From the NCBI RefSeq assembly GCF_018205345.1, contig NZ_JADRHM010000006.1, positions 1 to 55,462 on the forward strand: DNA of 55,462 bases. The letters are read 5' to 3'. Under the pieces are notes generated by a model that was not told the DNA's origin, ran no database searches, and saw only the letters and a program-made list of their open reading frames with translations. This DNA is from Fusobacterium sp. DD2 (GTDB taxonomy: Bacteria; Fusobacteriota; Fusobacteriia; Fusobacteriales; Fusobacteriaceae). The translations under genes and the position numbers were made by a program. How positions within the stretch are numbered: position 1 is the stretch's first letter; the number at the start of each line of letters is the position of its first letter. Of this stretch, positions 32,561 to 41,485 are shown piece by piece.

Positions 32561-33973
32561 TTAATTATTATTGCTGTTATCTTTATTTCCTTCAGGATTT
32601 AACTTCTCTATAGTTATTCCTGTGAAGCCGTAAAATAGTGAAATTAGAGGAGATGTAAGATTGAATAGACAGTAAGGCACATATACCCACGGTCCCACTC
32701 CTAAGGCCCCCATCATGAAAGCTCCGCATGTGTTCCATGGAATAAGTGGAGATGACATGGTTCCTGAATCTTCCAATGCTCTTGAAAGATTTTTAGGTGC
32801 AAGTCCTCTTTTTTCATAGCTTTCTTTAAACATTCTTCCTGGAATAACTATTGATAGATACTGGTCTCCAGCTACTGAGTTTATAAAAATTGGAGTTAAA
32901 ATTGTTGCAAATATAAGTTTTCCTGTAGTATTTGCAAATTTCAGTATCTGATCAGCTATACATCCAAGCATTCCTGATTTTTCCATTATTCCACCAAAAG
33001 TCATAGCACAAAGAATAATAGATACTGTCCACATCATTGAGTTAAGTCCACCTCTATTTAGAAGTTCATCAACCATTGCGTTGCCAGTACTTCCACTATA
33101 ACCATAGTGAAGAGAATATAGGGCAGTTTTTAGTGTAGCTCCCTGGAATAGTACTGCTACTGCTGCTCCTAAAAGTGATCCTACAAATAGTCCTGGAATA
33201 GCTGGAACTTTCATCACAACCATTCCAATGACGAATACAGGTATCAATAGAAGAAATGGATTAATATTAAATGATCCTGAAAGAGCATCTAATATAGAAT
33301 TAATCTGAGCTGTATCAACCTCTCCGCCATTTGTATGCCTTATACTTAAAATTATAAAACCAATTAAAGTTATTATATAAGATGGTATTGTTGAATAAAG
33401 CATATGTTTTATATGATCGAATAAAGTTGCCCCTGCCATTGCTGGAGCTAAAGTAGTCGTATCAGACATTGGGGATAGTTTATCTCCAAAATATGCTCCT
33501 GAAATGATAGCACCTGCTATCATGGGTCTTGGAAGTCCTAAACCTTCACCTATTCCCACAAGAGCAATTCCAACTGTAGAAGCAGTACTCCACGAACTTC
33601 CTGTTGAAATTGAAACAATAGAACAAATTATAACCGCAACTGGTAAAAAGACCATTGGGTTAATAATTTTTAAACCATAGTATATCATAGAAGGAACAAT
33701 TCCTGATAAAATCCAACTACCGATAACCATTCCTATTATCATTAGAATAAGAATAGCCCTCATAGACATCTTTATCGTCTCTACTATGCCGTCTTCTAAT
33801 TCATCCCATGTTGCATATCTACATACTAATGCAACAAAACCAGCAAATATTGCTGAAATAAAAATTGGTATATGTACTTCTAGTTTAGCTATCTGTACAG
33901 AATAAAAAAGTATTGCAACCAGAAATATTACTGGTAACAAAGCACAAGAAAGGGATACTTGTCTCTTTTTCAT
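32561..33973 (-). CDS. nhaC: Na+/H+ antiporter of the NhaC family
   Basis: The start is taken at 33973 (MKKRQVSLSC), preceded by AGAAGAGAG; a longer frame reaches 34027, and an AAGGAG lies too far upstream for a perfect match, so the exact start is uncertain. The 470-residue protein has about 12 membrane helices and NhaC-type motifs: STGSSWSTASTVGIAL and GAYFGDKLSPMSDTTTLA, the conserved Asp/Ser-rich segment of the family. It would expel sodium in exchange for protons (or, as in MleN, couple organic-acid exchange). Own promoter at 34031-34059. Confidence 0.9.
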   Translation of the reverse strand: MKKRQVSLSCALLPVIFLVAILFYSVQIAKLEVHIPIFISAIFAGFVALVCRYATWDELEDGIVETIKMSMRAILILMIIGMVIGSWILSGIVPSMIYYGLKIINPMVFLPVAVIICSIVSISTGSSWSTASTVGIALVGIGEGLGLPRPMIAGAIISGAYFGDKLSPMSDTTTLAPAMAGATLFDHIKHMLYSTIPSYIITLIGFIILSIRHTNGGEVDTAQINSILDALSGSFNINPFLLLIPVFVIGMVVMKVPAIPGLFVGSLLGAAVAVLFQGATLKTALYSLHYGYSGSTGNAMVDELLNRGGLNSMMWTVSIILCAMTFGGIMEKSGMLGCIADQILKFANTTGKLIFATILTPIFINSVAGDQYLSIVIPGRMFKESYEKRGLAPKNLSRALEDSGTMSSPLIPWNTCGAFMMGALGVGPWVYVPYCLFNLTSPLISLFYGFTGITIEKLNPEGNKDNSNNN

Positions 33974-34030
33974 CTCTCTTCTATCAACTCCTTTGTTTGT
34001 GTAAGATAATTTATTTTTTTGTAACAACTT

Positions 34031-34059
34031 ACTATACTTTACATATGTTAAAAAGTCAA
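34031..34059 (-). promoter_or_regulatory. Promoter of the nhaC-family gene
   Basis: On the minus strand TTGACT (complement of 34054-34059) and TATAGT (complement of 34031-34036) are 17 bp apart, about 60 bases before the start codon. Confidence 0.75.
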
Positions 34060-34080
34060 TTGTTTTTTATTAAAATATCG

Positions 34081-34110
34081 TTAAAAATTTAAGCAGCCAT
34101 AAAGGCTGCT
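34081..34110 (-). terminator. Terminator of the 13-gene leftward operon
   Basis: On the minus strand AGCAGCC (complement of 34104-34110) pairs with GGCTGCT (complement of 34092-34098) around a 5-nt loop, followed by TAAATTTTT. It follows the last gene of the set (34116-34679). Confidence 0.8.
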
Positions 34111-34115
34111 CAATG

Positions 34116-34679
34116 TCAGTTTAATATGCTTCTATTTTCCTTTATCCATTCTATGAGCTTTGGATAAGTTTTTATAATTGATTCCATATATTTTTTCTGA
34201 GCAACATAGTTGTCAGGATACAATTCTTCAGCACTTTCTTTATAAAGATTTAGCACTTCTTTTGGAACAATATTTGTATTCTCTATTGTAGAGGAAAGTT
34301 CTCTTTTAGCCTCTTCATTTACACTTGCATCAGGTTTTCCAGCTGCAACACTTTCATTTACTCTTCTTACCAATTCTTTATAGTCATTTATTTCATCATC
34401 TACAACTTGTAACTGTTTTCTGTAATTGCTTCCATACATCTGGTGAAGTCTGTTCATAATTCTTCTGTATTCATTAGCTGGAAGGTCAGATTCTTCTCCA
34501 ATTTTTTCAAGTTTTAGGTATGCTCTTTTTTGCCACATGATATAACGATTTCTTTCAGATCCAGACATAGATCTTGCACTTTTAGTAAGTTCTTTATCAA
34601 CTTCTTCTGGAACTTCTAGCTGTGCAGCTAAAAGTGCTGAACTCAGTAGTAAACATCCTGCTATAATTTGTAATTTCAT
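34116..34679 (-). CDS. Small exported helical protein
   Basis: The 187-residue product has a signal peptide (MKLQIIAGCLLLSSALLAA, cleavage likely after an Ala near residue 19) and then a fully helical, charged mature part with three or four amphipathic helices. No lipobox (the Cys at residue 9 is within the hydrophobic core). I recognise no family; similar small periplasmic proteins are common in fusobacteria. It is the last gene of the long leftward operon, 28 bases after trhP. Periplasmic location is inferred from the signal peptide. Confidence 0.7.
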   Translation of the reverse strand: MKLQIIAGCLLLSSALLAAQLEVPEEVDKELTKSARSMSGSERNRYIMWQKRAYLKLEKIGEESDLPANEYRRIMNRLHQMYGSNYRKQLQVVDDEINDYKELVRRVNESVAAGKPDASVNEEAKRELSSTIENTNIVPKEVLNLYKESAEELYPDNYVAQKKYMESIIKTYPKLIEWIKENRSILN

Positions 34680-34707
34680 ATATTTCCCCCTACAAATAAA
34701 TTATAAA

Positions 34708-35934
34708 TTAAATTCTTTTTCTTAGCATATCCAACTCTTCAAGATTTTCATCAAGTTTTATTTTAACAAATGAGTTTGGATTTGCTGATTCTATCTGTTC
34801 TACCTCTTTTGTAAGATCTTTATTAAGCAATGTCATAGGTGGAAGAGTAATCTCTCTTGTGCTTATTCCAGGGCTTACAACTTCCAATTTTTCTCCAACA
34901 AATAGCTTGTTTCTAATAGCAAGTATATACTCATTTGGTGAAAGTTTCTTCTCAACTTTTGCAACCAATTGGTGAGATTGACTATAAGAGTTTCTATCAT
35001 TATAGTTTTGTCCTTCTGCTCCAGGTCTTCCCATATAGAATCCAGTAGTGTATGATCTATGAGATACTGATTCCAGCTCTTCTAACCATTTAGGATTATA
35101 TTTATAGTTTCCAGAGTAATAACTGTCTATTGCATCTCTATATACTTTTACACAGTTTGCAACATAGTATATACCTTTCATTCTTCCTTCAATCTTTAAA
35201 GAATCTACACCTAAATCAAGAATTTTATCTAAGAATTCAATACAGCAAAGATCTTTTGAGTTGAAGATATATGTTCCATGGTCATCTTCAAATATAGGCA
35301 TATATTCTCCAGGTCTTGTCTCTTCTACAATATTGTATTTCCATCTGCAAGATTGAGCACAGTCTCCTCTGTTAGCATCTCTTCCAGTCATATAGTTGCT
35401 AAGTAAGCATCTTCCTGAAATAGACATACACATAGCACCATGTACAAATACTTCCAATTCAATATCTGGTACTTTAGCTCTTATTTCAGCGATATCTTCA
35501 AGTGTAAGTTCTCTAGCAAGAACTACTCTTCTTGCTCCAAGATCTTTCCACATTTTTACTGAACGCCAGTTAGTGTTACTTGCCTGTGTACTAACACTTA
35601 TAGAAAGATTTGTATTTTCTTTTACTATTTGGAATACTCCAAGGTCAGCAACTATAACACCATCTACTCCAATTTTTTCTAAAAATTTTACATAATCAGG
35701 CAATAAATCAAGTTCATTGTTGTGAGGAATTACATTTAATGTAACATATACTTTTTTTCCTCTTTCATGTGCATAATTTACTGCATATTCTAATTCTTCA
35801 TCAGAAAGATTGTTGCTTCCTGCTCTAAGGTTGAACATCTTTCCTCCTAAGAATACTGCATCTGCTCCATAATGAAGAGCCATTTTAAATTTCTCCATGT
35901 TTCCAACTGGAGCTAATAATTCTACTTTTTTCAT
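34708..35934 (-). CDS. trhP: Peptidase U32-family tRNA hydroxylation protein (TrhP-like)
   Basis: 408 residues with the U32 family's N-terminal TIM-barrel (VELLAPVGNMEKF, GADAVFLGGKMFNLRA) and its marker EVFVHGAMCMSISGRC. Cys169, Cys176, Cys192 and Cys196 (GRC, GDCAQSC) lie in the pattern thought to hold an iron-sulfur cluster, and SLKIEGRMK follows. Long called collagenase-like, this subfamily (YegQ/YrrO) makes 5-hydroxyuridine at wobble position 34 of tRNAs from prephenate-dependent chemistry. Located between dnaB and a small exported protein in the leftward operon. The exact paralogue (TrhP versus RlhA) cannot be settled by eye. Confidence 0.8.
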   Translation of the reverse strand: MKKVELLAPVGNMEKFKMALHYGADAVFLGGKMFNLRAGSNNLSDEELEYAVNYAHERGKKVYVTLNVIPHNNELDLLPDYVKFLEKIGVDGVIVADLGVFQIVKENTNLSISVSTQASNTNWRSVKMWKDLGARRVVLARELTLEDIAEIRAKVPDIELEVFVHGAMCMSISGRCLLSNYMTGRDANRGDCAQSCRWKYNIVEETRPGEYMPIFEDDHGTYIFNSKDLCCIEFLDKILDLGVDSLKIEGRMKGIYYVANCVKVYRDAIDSYYSGNYKYNPKWLEELESVSHRSYTTGFYMGRPGAEGQNYNDRNSYSQSHQLVAKVEKKLSPNEYILAIRNKLFVGEKLEVVSPGISTREITLPPMTLLNKDLTKEVEQIESANPNSFVKIKLDENLEELDMLRKRI

Positions 35935-35952
35935 TTAATCATCCTTCCTAAA

Positions 35953-37293
35953 TTAATCAACCATTGTAGTAAAGCCTTCAAATTTGGTGTATTCGTGGAA
36001 ATATCTAAGTTTAACTGTTCCAACGGGTCCATTTCTCTGTTTACCAATGATTACTTCTGTTATACCTTTATCTTCAGACTCTTCATTGTAATAATCATCT
36101 CTGTAAAGGAATATAACCATATCTGCGTCTTGTTCTATGGCTCCAGACTCTCTTAAGTCTGAAAGCATAGGTCTTCTATCAGCTCTCATTTCTGGGGCTC
36201 TCGAAAGCTGTGAAAGAGCAATTATAGGTATATCAAGTTCTCTTGCAATACCCTTTAATGCTCTTGATATTTCAGAAATTTCCTGTTGTCTGCTATCTCC
36301 CTTGCTACTGCTTCCTCTTATAAGTTGCAGATAGTCAATTATTATCATATCAAGTTTTCCAGCAGCTTTAAGTCTTCTGGCAATAGCTCTTATCTCAAGA
36401 ACATTGACATTGGGCAAATCGGCAATATTTATTTCAGAGTTAGATAATTTCATACTTGCAAGTCCTAACTTTCCCCAATCATCAGGATCTAAAAATCCAT
36501 TTCTAATCTTTTGCAAAGCGATTCCAGCTTCAATAGCTAAAAGTCTTTGCAACAATTGTGAACTAGACATCTCAAGACTGAAAAGAAGAACAGCTTTTTC
36601 ACTTTTCATAGCTGCATTTAAAGCGATGTTAAGTGCAAAGGCTGTTTTTCCCATAGCTGGTCTTGCGGCCAATATTATAAGGTCAGATTCGTGAAATCCA
36701 CTGGTCATCTGGTCAAAATCAGAATAACCACTTGAGATTCCAGTGGCTACTCCTTTATTTTGATATACTTTTTCAAGTCTTACAAACTCCTGAGCAATAA
36801 CATCTTTTAAGCTGACAAGATCTTTATTGTCTGCATTTTCTGAAATCTTAAATATAAGTCCTTCAGCTTTATCCAGGATGTTATCTACTTCTTCATATCC
36901 TTCATATGCAAGTTCAACAATTTTAGTTCCAACTTCTCCAAGCTTTCTTAATGTTGCCTTCTCTTTTACTATTTTAGCATATTCCATAACGTTTGCTGCA
37001 GTAGGGACCTCTGTAATTATTTCATAAAGAAGCTGATCCCCAATTATCTCATCAAATTTTTCATTTTTTTTGAGTTTATTAGCAACAACTACAGCATCGA
37101 TTTTAGTTCCGCTATTATAGACATCACGCATAGCTTCATATATAAGAGCATGGGCATTTTTATAGAAGTCTGCAGGACTAAGCATTCCTACAATATCACC
37201 AAAGGCATCTGGCCGTAAGAATATTCCTCCTAGAACTGATCTCTCAGCCTCTATACTGCTTGGAATTCTTTTTAAATCTTCTATATTTGGCAT
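35953..37293 (-). CDS. dnaB: Replicative DNA helicase DnaB
   Basis: 446 residues. The N-terminal domain (IPSSIEAERSVLGGIFL) contacts primase and forms the collar; the RecA-like domain has Walker A ARPAMGKTAFALN (around residues 210-222), Walker B MIIIDYLQL and the SQLSRAPEMRADRRPMLSDLRESGAIEQDAD segment diagnostic of DnaB. The hexamer unwinds DNA at the fork. It lies 18 bases after rplI, an order conserved with Firmicutes. This is the host helicase that the prophage loader would recruit. Confidence 0.98.
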   Translation of the reverse strand: MPNIEDLKRIPSSIEAERSVLGGIFLRPDAFGDIVGMLSPADFYKNAHALIYEAMRDVYNSGTKIDAVVVANKLKKNEKFDEIIGDQLLYEIITEVPTAANVMEYAKIVKEKATLRKLGEVGTKIVELAYEGYEEVDNILDKAEGLIFKISENADNKDLVSLKDVIAQEFVRLEKVYQNKGVATGISSGYSDFDQMTSGFHESDLIILAARPAMGKTAFALNIALNAAMKSEKAVLLFSLEMSSSQLLQRLLAIEAGIALQKIRNGFLDPDDWGKLGLASMKLSNSEINIADLPNVNVLEIRAIARRLKAAGKLDMIIIDYLQLIRGSSSKGDSRQQEISEISRALKGIARELDIPIIALSQLSRAPEMRADRRPMLSDLRESGAIEQDADMVIFLYRDDYYNEESEDKGITEVIIGKQRNGPVGTVKLRYFHEYTKFEGFTTMVD

Positions 37294-37311
37294 ATTGAAC
37301 TCCTTAATTTA

Positions 37312-37761
37312 CTATTGAGCTACAGCGATTATTTTTACCTCAGCTTTAACATCTGTGTGAAGTTTTACAGTAGCTACGTGGTCACCTAATGATTTTATAT
37401 TGCAATCAATTTTTTTTCTGTCAATTTTAATATTGAAAGAATATTCAATTGCAGCAGCAACCTCTTTATTTGTAATAGCTCCAAATAATTTTCCATTGTC
37501 TCCTGTTTTAACAGGTACTTCAATTTTTCTGCTTTCTAATATTTTTTTAACTTCTTCAGCTTTAACTTTTTCTTCAGCTTCTCTTTTAGCTGCTTTTTTC
37601 TTTCTATTTTCTATTTTTTTCATTTCTTCTGGTGTTGCAATTATACCTTTATTATTTTTAACAATAAAGTTGTGTGCATATCCGTCAGATACAGATATTA
37701 CGTCTCCTTTTCTTCCTTGTCCTGCAACATCTTCTGTTAAGATAACTTGTACTTTTGCCAT
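37312..37761 (-). CDS. rplI: 50S ribosomal protein L9
   Basis: The start at 37761 (MAKVQVILTEDV) is preceded by GGAGG on the minus strand; a longer frame to 37776 lacks such a site. The 149-residue protein has the L9 N-terminal domain (VAGQGRKGDVISVSDGYAHNF), the long connecting helix rich in Lys/Glu, and the C-terminal domain (GKLFGAITNKEVA). L9 sits at the base of the L1 stalk and affects reading-frame fidelity. Between a YybS-like gene and dnaB, as in many Firmicutes. Confidence 0.98.
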   Translation of the reverse strand: MAKVQVILTEDVAGQGRKGDVISVSDGYAHNFIVKNNKGIIATPEEMKKIENRKKKAAKREAEEKVKAEEVKKILESRKIEVPVKTGDNGKLFGAITNKEVAAAIEYSFNIKIDRKKIDCNIKSLGDHVATVKLHTDVKAEVKIIAVAQ

Positions 37762-37776
37762 ATTTTTGTCCTCCAA

Positions 37777-38583
37777 TTATTTTATGTTTTTTTGTGGTTT
37801 TTTAAGAAAAAATCCTCCAAGTACTCCAATTATAAATGAAGCAAATGGGAATGATAATGCAAGTCCAAATGAGACAAAGTTATTTAAAAATCTAAATTTT
37901 ACAAACTTTGTTAAAAAACTGTAAACTGTTTTTACTCCAAAGAATATAAAAATAACCTGTCCAATTTGTAATAAATTATGTGTATAAAAATTCTCAAGTT
38001 TGAAAATATGGATGAGAAAGAATGGCACAATGTATAAAAGAAGCCACTCAAAAGATACATCCCATTTTTTATAATTATCTACATCTACTGAGATATACAT
38101 AAAAAATACAGATATCATAGCGTAGTCAAATAGATAATAAAGAGAATTATTTTTAATATAAGTTATAAACTGTCTTGTTTCAATAGAATCAAAATCCAGA
38201 TATTTACTGTAAAATTCAGTAAACACTGCATCAAAGTTAATATCTATATGTGTAACAAGGGTATATAGAAATACTCCCATTAATACTGTTACTGCTAATG
38301 ACGTAATAATAATCCTATCAAATTGCTTAGTATTAGGTCTCAAATAATTGAAGTAGTGATAAAGTGCTTCAATTAATATAAAGAACATGAGATAGACTCC
38401 TAAAAGGATAGGGTCTATAATTCCAATTATTACCATAGCTAAAATATTAACTATTAGTTTTGATTTAAATGTCATATTTTTCATTTTTTTTATTTTATAT
38501 ACTGGCAATAAAAAACCTGTAATTGGCAGTAATAAGGATAAAATAAATAATATAACTATTGTAAAAGTATTTAATAAAAACAT
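37777..38583 (-). CDS. YybS-like (DUF2232) membrane protein
   Basis: 268 residues with about eight hydrophobic helices and a basic C-terminal tail. The place directly before rplI-dnaB and the general build fit the DUF2232/YybS family, inner-membrane proteins of unknown function found beside gdpP-rplI-dnaC in Bacillus. Here the gdpP phosphodiesterase gene that normally lies between is absent. The family call depends largely on context. Confidence 0.65.
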   Translation of the reverse strand: MFLLNTFTIVILFILSLLLPITGFLLPVYKIKKMKNMTFKSKLIVNILAMVIIGIIDPILLGVYLMFFILIEALYHYFNYLRPNTKQFDRIIITSLAVTVLMGVFLYTLVTHIDINFDAVFTEFYSKYLDFDSIETRQFITYIKNNSLYYLFDYAMISVFFMYISVDVDNYKKWDVSFEWLLLYIVPFFLIHIFKLENFYTHNLLQIGQVIFIFFGVKTVYSFLTKFVKFRFLNNFVSFGLALSFPFASFIIGVLGGFFLKKPQKNIK

Positions 38584-38603
38584 TGTTTCCTCCTAAGTGT
38601 TTA

Positions 38604-40058
38604 TTATACCATGATTTCTCCACCGAAAAAATCAACTATTTTTTTAGTAAAGTCACTATTGTCATCTTCAGTTGCTTTTTTCTTCCCAACAGTTATATAT
38701 TTTATCTTAATTTTAGGATTAACTAATTTTTTTACAACTTCTAAGAAAACTTCGTGATACATTTTATTTTCCATCTGTTCCTTACAGAAAGTGCTCTCTG
38801 GATTAAACCCAATATAGAGAGTATCACCTTCAACTTTATAAGGTTTAGCAGCAATTAAGAAAGCTCCTAAAGTAATCTTCTCTTTTTTTGCTTCTTTAAC
38901 AATGTCATTCCATTTTCTAGAAATTTGCTCTAAAGTGACACCTTCTAAAGAATCAGATGGTGCAGGTGAAGCGGCTTTAACAGGTTGTGCTTCAACATGC
39001 TTTTCTACTATTTTTTCAATAACTTTTTCAGCAACAGGCTGAGTTGATTTTAAAAGATTATCAATAATTACATATCCAACAAGTCTTTTATCTTCCTCAT
39101 ATTTAAACTTGCTAAGAGATGTAAATATATTATCAATTATCGATAATCCCTCTTTTATATCAAGCTGATTTTTTGACATAAGATTTTTACAATATTTTGC
39201 AAAATCTTTAAAAAAGTCCTCTATTTCAATTGATTCATTCCAATAGTTGTCTAAAGTTTTAACTAAAGCAACATAATCTCTTTTTTGGACTTTTTCTAAA
39301 AAGTCTTTCATCTGTTTGACAGGGGTAACACCTAATACAGTTTCACATTTTTCCACTGTGATTTTTTCATTGAGACATGTTACCATCAATCTTTCTAAAA
39401 TTGATATGGCATCTCTCATACTTCCCCCAGAGTTTTCATATATTATTTCAAAAATATCATCTTCAGTGTCAATCTTTTCCTGTTCACAAATATATTTAAG
39501 TTTTTCTTTCATCTCTTCCATAGAAAGAGCTTTAAAATCATATCTTTGACATCTTGATACTATTGTTGGAAGAATTTTGTCCACTTCAGTAGTAGCAAGA
39601 ATAAAGATAACATGTTCAGGAGGTTCTTCTAAGGTCTTCAAAAGAGCATTAAAAGCTTCCTTTGTAAGCATATGAACCTCGTCTATTATGTATATTTTTT
39701 TACGTCCTTTAACAGGCTGATAATTTATCTTTTCTTTAAGCTGTCTTATCTCGTCAATACCTCTATTTGAAGCTGCGTCAATCTCTATCATATCCATAAA
39801 GGTACCATTGTTTATTGCAAGACAGTTTTCACACTTGTTGCATGGCTCATCTGTCACTTCACTTTCAAGACAGTTTACCCCTTTTGCAATAAGTCTTGCA
39901 AGAGTAGTCTTTCCAACTCCTCTAGGTCCTGTAAAAAGATAAGCATGGGATGTTTTTCCATTTTTAAGAGAGTTTTTAATAGTTCTAACTATCTCTTTTT
40001 GACCAGCCATCTCTTCAAAGTTTTTAGGACGGTATTTTCTATATAAAGTTATATGCAT
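38604..40058 (-). CDS. dnaX: DNA polymerase III subunit gamma/tau (DnaX)
   Basis: 484 residues. The N terminus (LYRKYRPKNFEEMAGQ) and Walker A GPRGVGKT (residues 44-51) are typical of DnaX, as are the zinc-binding cysteines (CLESEVTDEPCNKCENC), Walker B IYIIDEVHML and the SRCQRYDF sensor. The C-terminal third is variable, tau-like but short. The protein is the clamp-loader ATPase that ties polymerase to helicase. I see no convincing programmed frameshift site, so a single product is expected. It begins 7 bases after the NtrC-like gene. Confidence 0.97.
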   Translation of the reverse strand: MHITLYRKYRPKNFEEMAGQKEIVRTIKNSLKNGKTSHAYLFTGPRGVGKTTLARLIAKGVNCLESEVTDEPCNKCENCLAINNGTFMDMIEIDAASNRGIDEIRQLKEKINYQPVKGRKKIYIIDEVHMLTKEAFNALLKTLEEPPEHVIFILATTEVDKILPTIVSRCQRYDFKALSMEEMKEKLKYICEQEKIDTEDDIFEIIYENSGGSMRDAISILERLMVTCLNEKITVEKCETVLGVTPVKQMKDFLEKVQKRDYVALVKTLDNYWNESIEIEDFFKDFAKYCKNLMSKNQLDIKEGLSIIDNIFTSLSKFKYEEDKRLVGYVIIDNLLKSTQPVAEKVIEKIVEKHVEAQPVKAASPAPSDSLEGVTLEQISRKWNDIVKEAKKEKITLGAFLIAAKPYKVEGDTLYIGFNPESTFCKEQMENKMYHEVFLEVVKKLVNPKIKIKYITVGKKKATEDDNSDFTKKIVDFFGGEIMV

Positions 40059-40064
40059 ATTTCA

Positions 40065-41456
40065 TTACTCCAAACCATAATTACTCATTTTTGTCCTCAA
40101 AGTATTTCTTGTTATTCCAAGTATCTCTGCAGTTTCTACTTTTTTACCATTAGTAATTTGCAATACCTGACGAATAAGCTCTTTTTCTACTTTGGAAATT
40201 ATATTACCATAATAATCCTTCTGATTATTTTTCTTAAAGACATCGATTTCACTTTTAATCCATTCTTTTAAATCAGATGTAAGTGCATCTCCCTTTTTCT
40301 TTGTTATCTTAGTACCAAGTACATTGCTAGGTAAATCATCTATTAAAACAGATGTACCACGGCAAAGTGCAACAGCAGATTTAACTGCATTTTTAAGTTC
40401 ATTTACATTGCCAGGCCAGTCATATCTTAATATTTTTTTAAGTGCTGGTTTACTGATACCTTTGATATTTTTATGAAGTTCATCATTACATTCAATAAGA
40501 TAGTGGTCAATTATAAGTGGAATATCATCCTTTCTATCTCTTAAAGGTGGAATATTTACTTCTAAAACTCTTAATTTTCTATAAAGTTCATCTATAAATT
40601 TTCCTTGATTTATAAGTTCCTCAAGGTTTACACAAGTTGTAGCTACCACTCTTATATCTATCTCTATAGGTTCTGCTCCACCTAATCTGAAGAATTTACC
40701 CTCTTCAAGAAAATAAAGTATCTTAGATTGCATATCTAAACTTAAAGATTCAATATTACCAAGGTGTAGTGTTCCACCATTAGCTTTTTCAAGTTCTCCA
40801 ATTTGTGGGAAAACTGCTCCTTTAAATGCTCCTTTTTCATATCCAAATAATTTTCTAGCTAGTAGATCATTTTGGTATGAAGTACAGTTAAGACTTATTA
40901 AAGGTTTGCCAGACCAATCGCTAAATTGGTGTATTGCTTTAGCCACACTTGTTTTTCCTGTTCCTTTTTCTCCAAATACTAGAACTGGAAGTCTACTCAT
41001 TGCCACTTTACCTATCATTTTATAAAGTTCAACAATCTGTTTAGTTTGTCCTATCAGCTTATCTCCTGTGCTTTTATGTTTATCTATTCTTTCAGCTAAC
41101 AGTTTAAAATCTTTTACAGACTTTTCCAGTATTTTTACTATTTCAGGAGCCTCTAAAGGTTTTAGTACATAGTCATATGCACCTGCTTTAATACTTCCAG
41201 CTACGACTTTTAAGTTAGAAGTTTCTCCAAGTACAATTATAACACCTTTTTTTTGGTGCTCTCTTACCATTTTAATAAGATTAATCAGAGCTTCTTCCTG
41301 TAAATTCTTTTCTTCAATTACTATAATCTCGTATTTTTTTGTCTTTAGACAGTCAACAAATTTTGTAATGTCCTCAGCAAAAGTAAGTTCATTTTCAAAA
41401 TTGTTTTCTAATTCCTCTCTCAAGCTCTTTTCTAATCTAAATCCTAAAAGAACCAA
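40065..41456 (-). CDS. NtrC-like regulator with degenerate receiver and AAA+ motifs
   Basis: TTG start at 41456 after AGAGGTGG. The order is receiver domain (1-115), sigma54-activator AAA+ domain (about 135-365) and Fis-type helix-turn-helix (about 420-463, KVETAEILGITRNTLR). Several key residues are changed: the phosphoacceptor position reads VIEE (Glu48) rather than Asp; Walker A GEKGTGKT is kept; GAFTGA is GAFKGA (209-214); Walker B reads HLGN where DE is expected (233-234); sensor II WPGNVNEL has Asn for Arg. The DNA-binding domain looks intact. It is probably a phosphorylation-independent DNA-binding regulator with weak or no ATPase activity. Between tonB and dnaX in the operon. Confidence 0.85.
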   Translation of the reverse strand: MVLLGFRLEKSLREELENNFENELTFAEDITKFVDCLKTKKYEIIVIEEKNLQEEALINLIKMVREHQKKGVIIVLGETSNLKVVAGSIKAGAYDYVLKPLEAPEIVKILEKSVKDFKLLAERIDKHKSTGDKLIGQTKQIVELYKMIGKVAMSRLPVLVFGEKGTGKTSVAKAIHQFSDWSGKPLISLNCTSYQNDLLARKLFGYEKGAFKGAVFPQIGELEKANGGTLHLGNIESLSLDMQSKILYFLEEGKFFRLGGAEPIEIDIRVVATTCVNLEELINQGKFIDELYRKLRVLEVNIPPLRDRKDDIPLIIDHYLIECNDELHKNIKGISKPALKKILRYDWPGNVNELKNAVKSAVALCRGTSVLIDDLPSNVLGTKITKKKGDALTSDLKEWIKSEIDVFKKNNQKDYYGNIISKVEKELIRQVLQITNGKKVETAEILGITRNTLRTKMSNYGLE

Positions 41457-41485
41457 TTTTAGCCACCTCTTTTATTCTAATAAAA

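Noticed and set aside
35396-37027. Several plus-strand frames of 65-99 residues opposite trhP and dnaB
   Set aside because: They are antisense shadows of well-identified genes.
38604-40058. Programmed frameshift in dnaX
   Set aside because: No A-AAA-AAG slippery site with downstream stem and internal Shine-Dalgarno was found; the short A-runs are ordinary for this AT-rich DNA.
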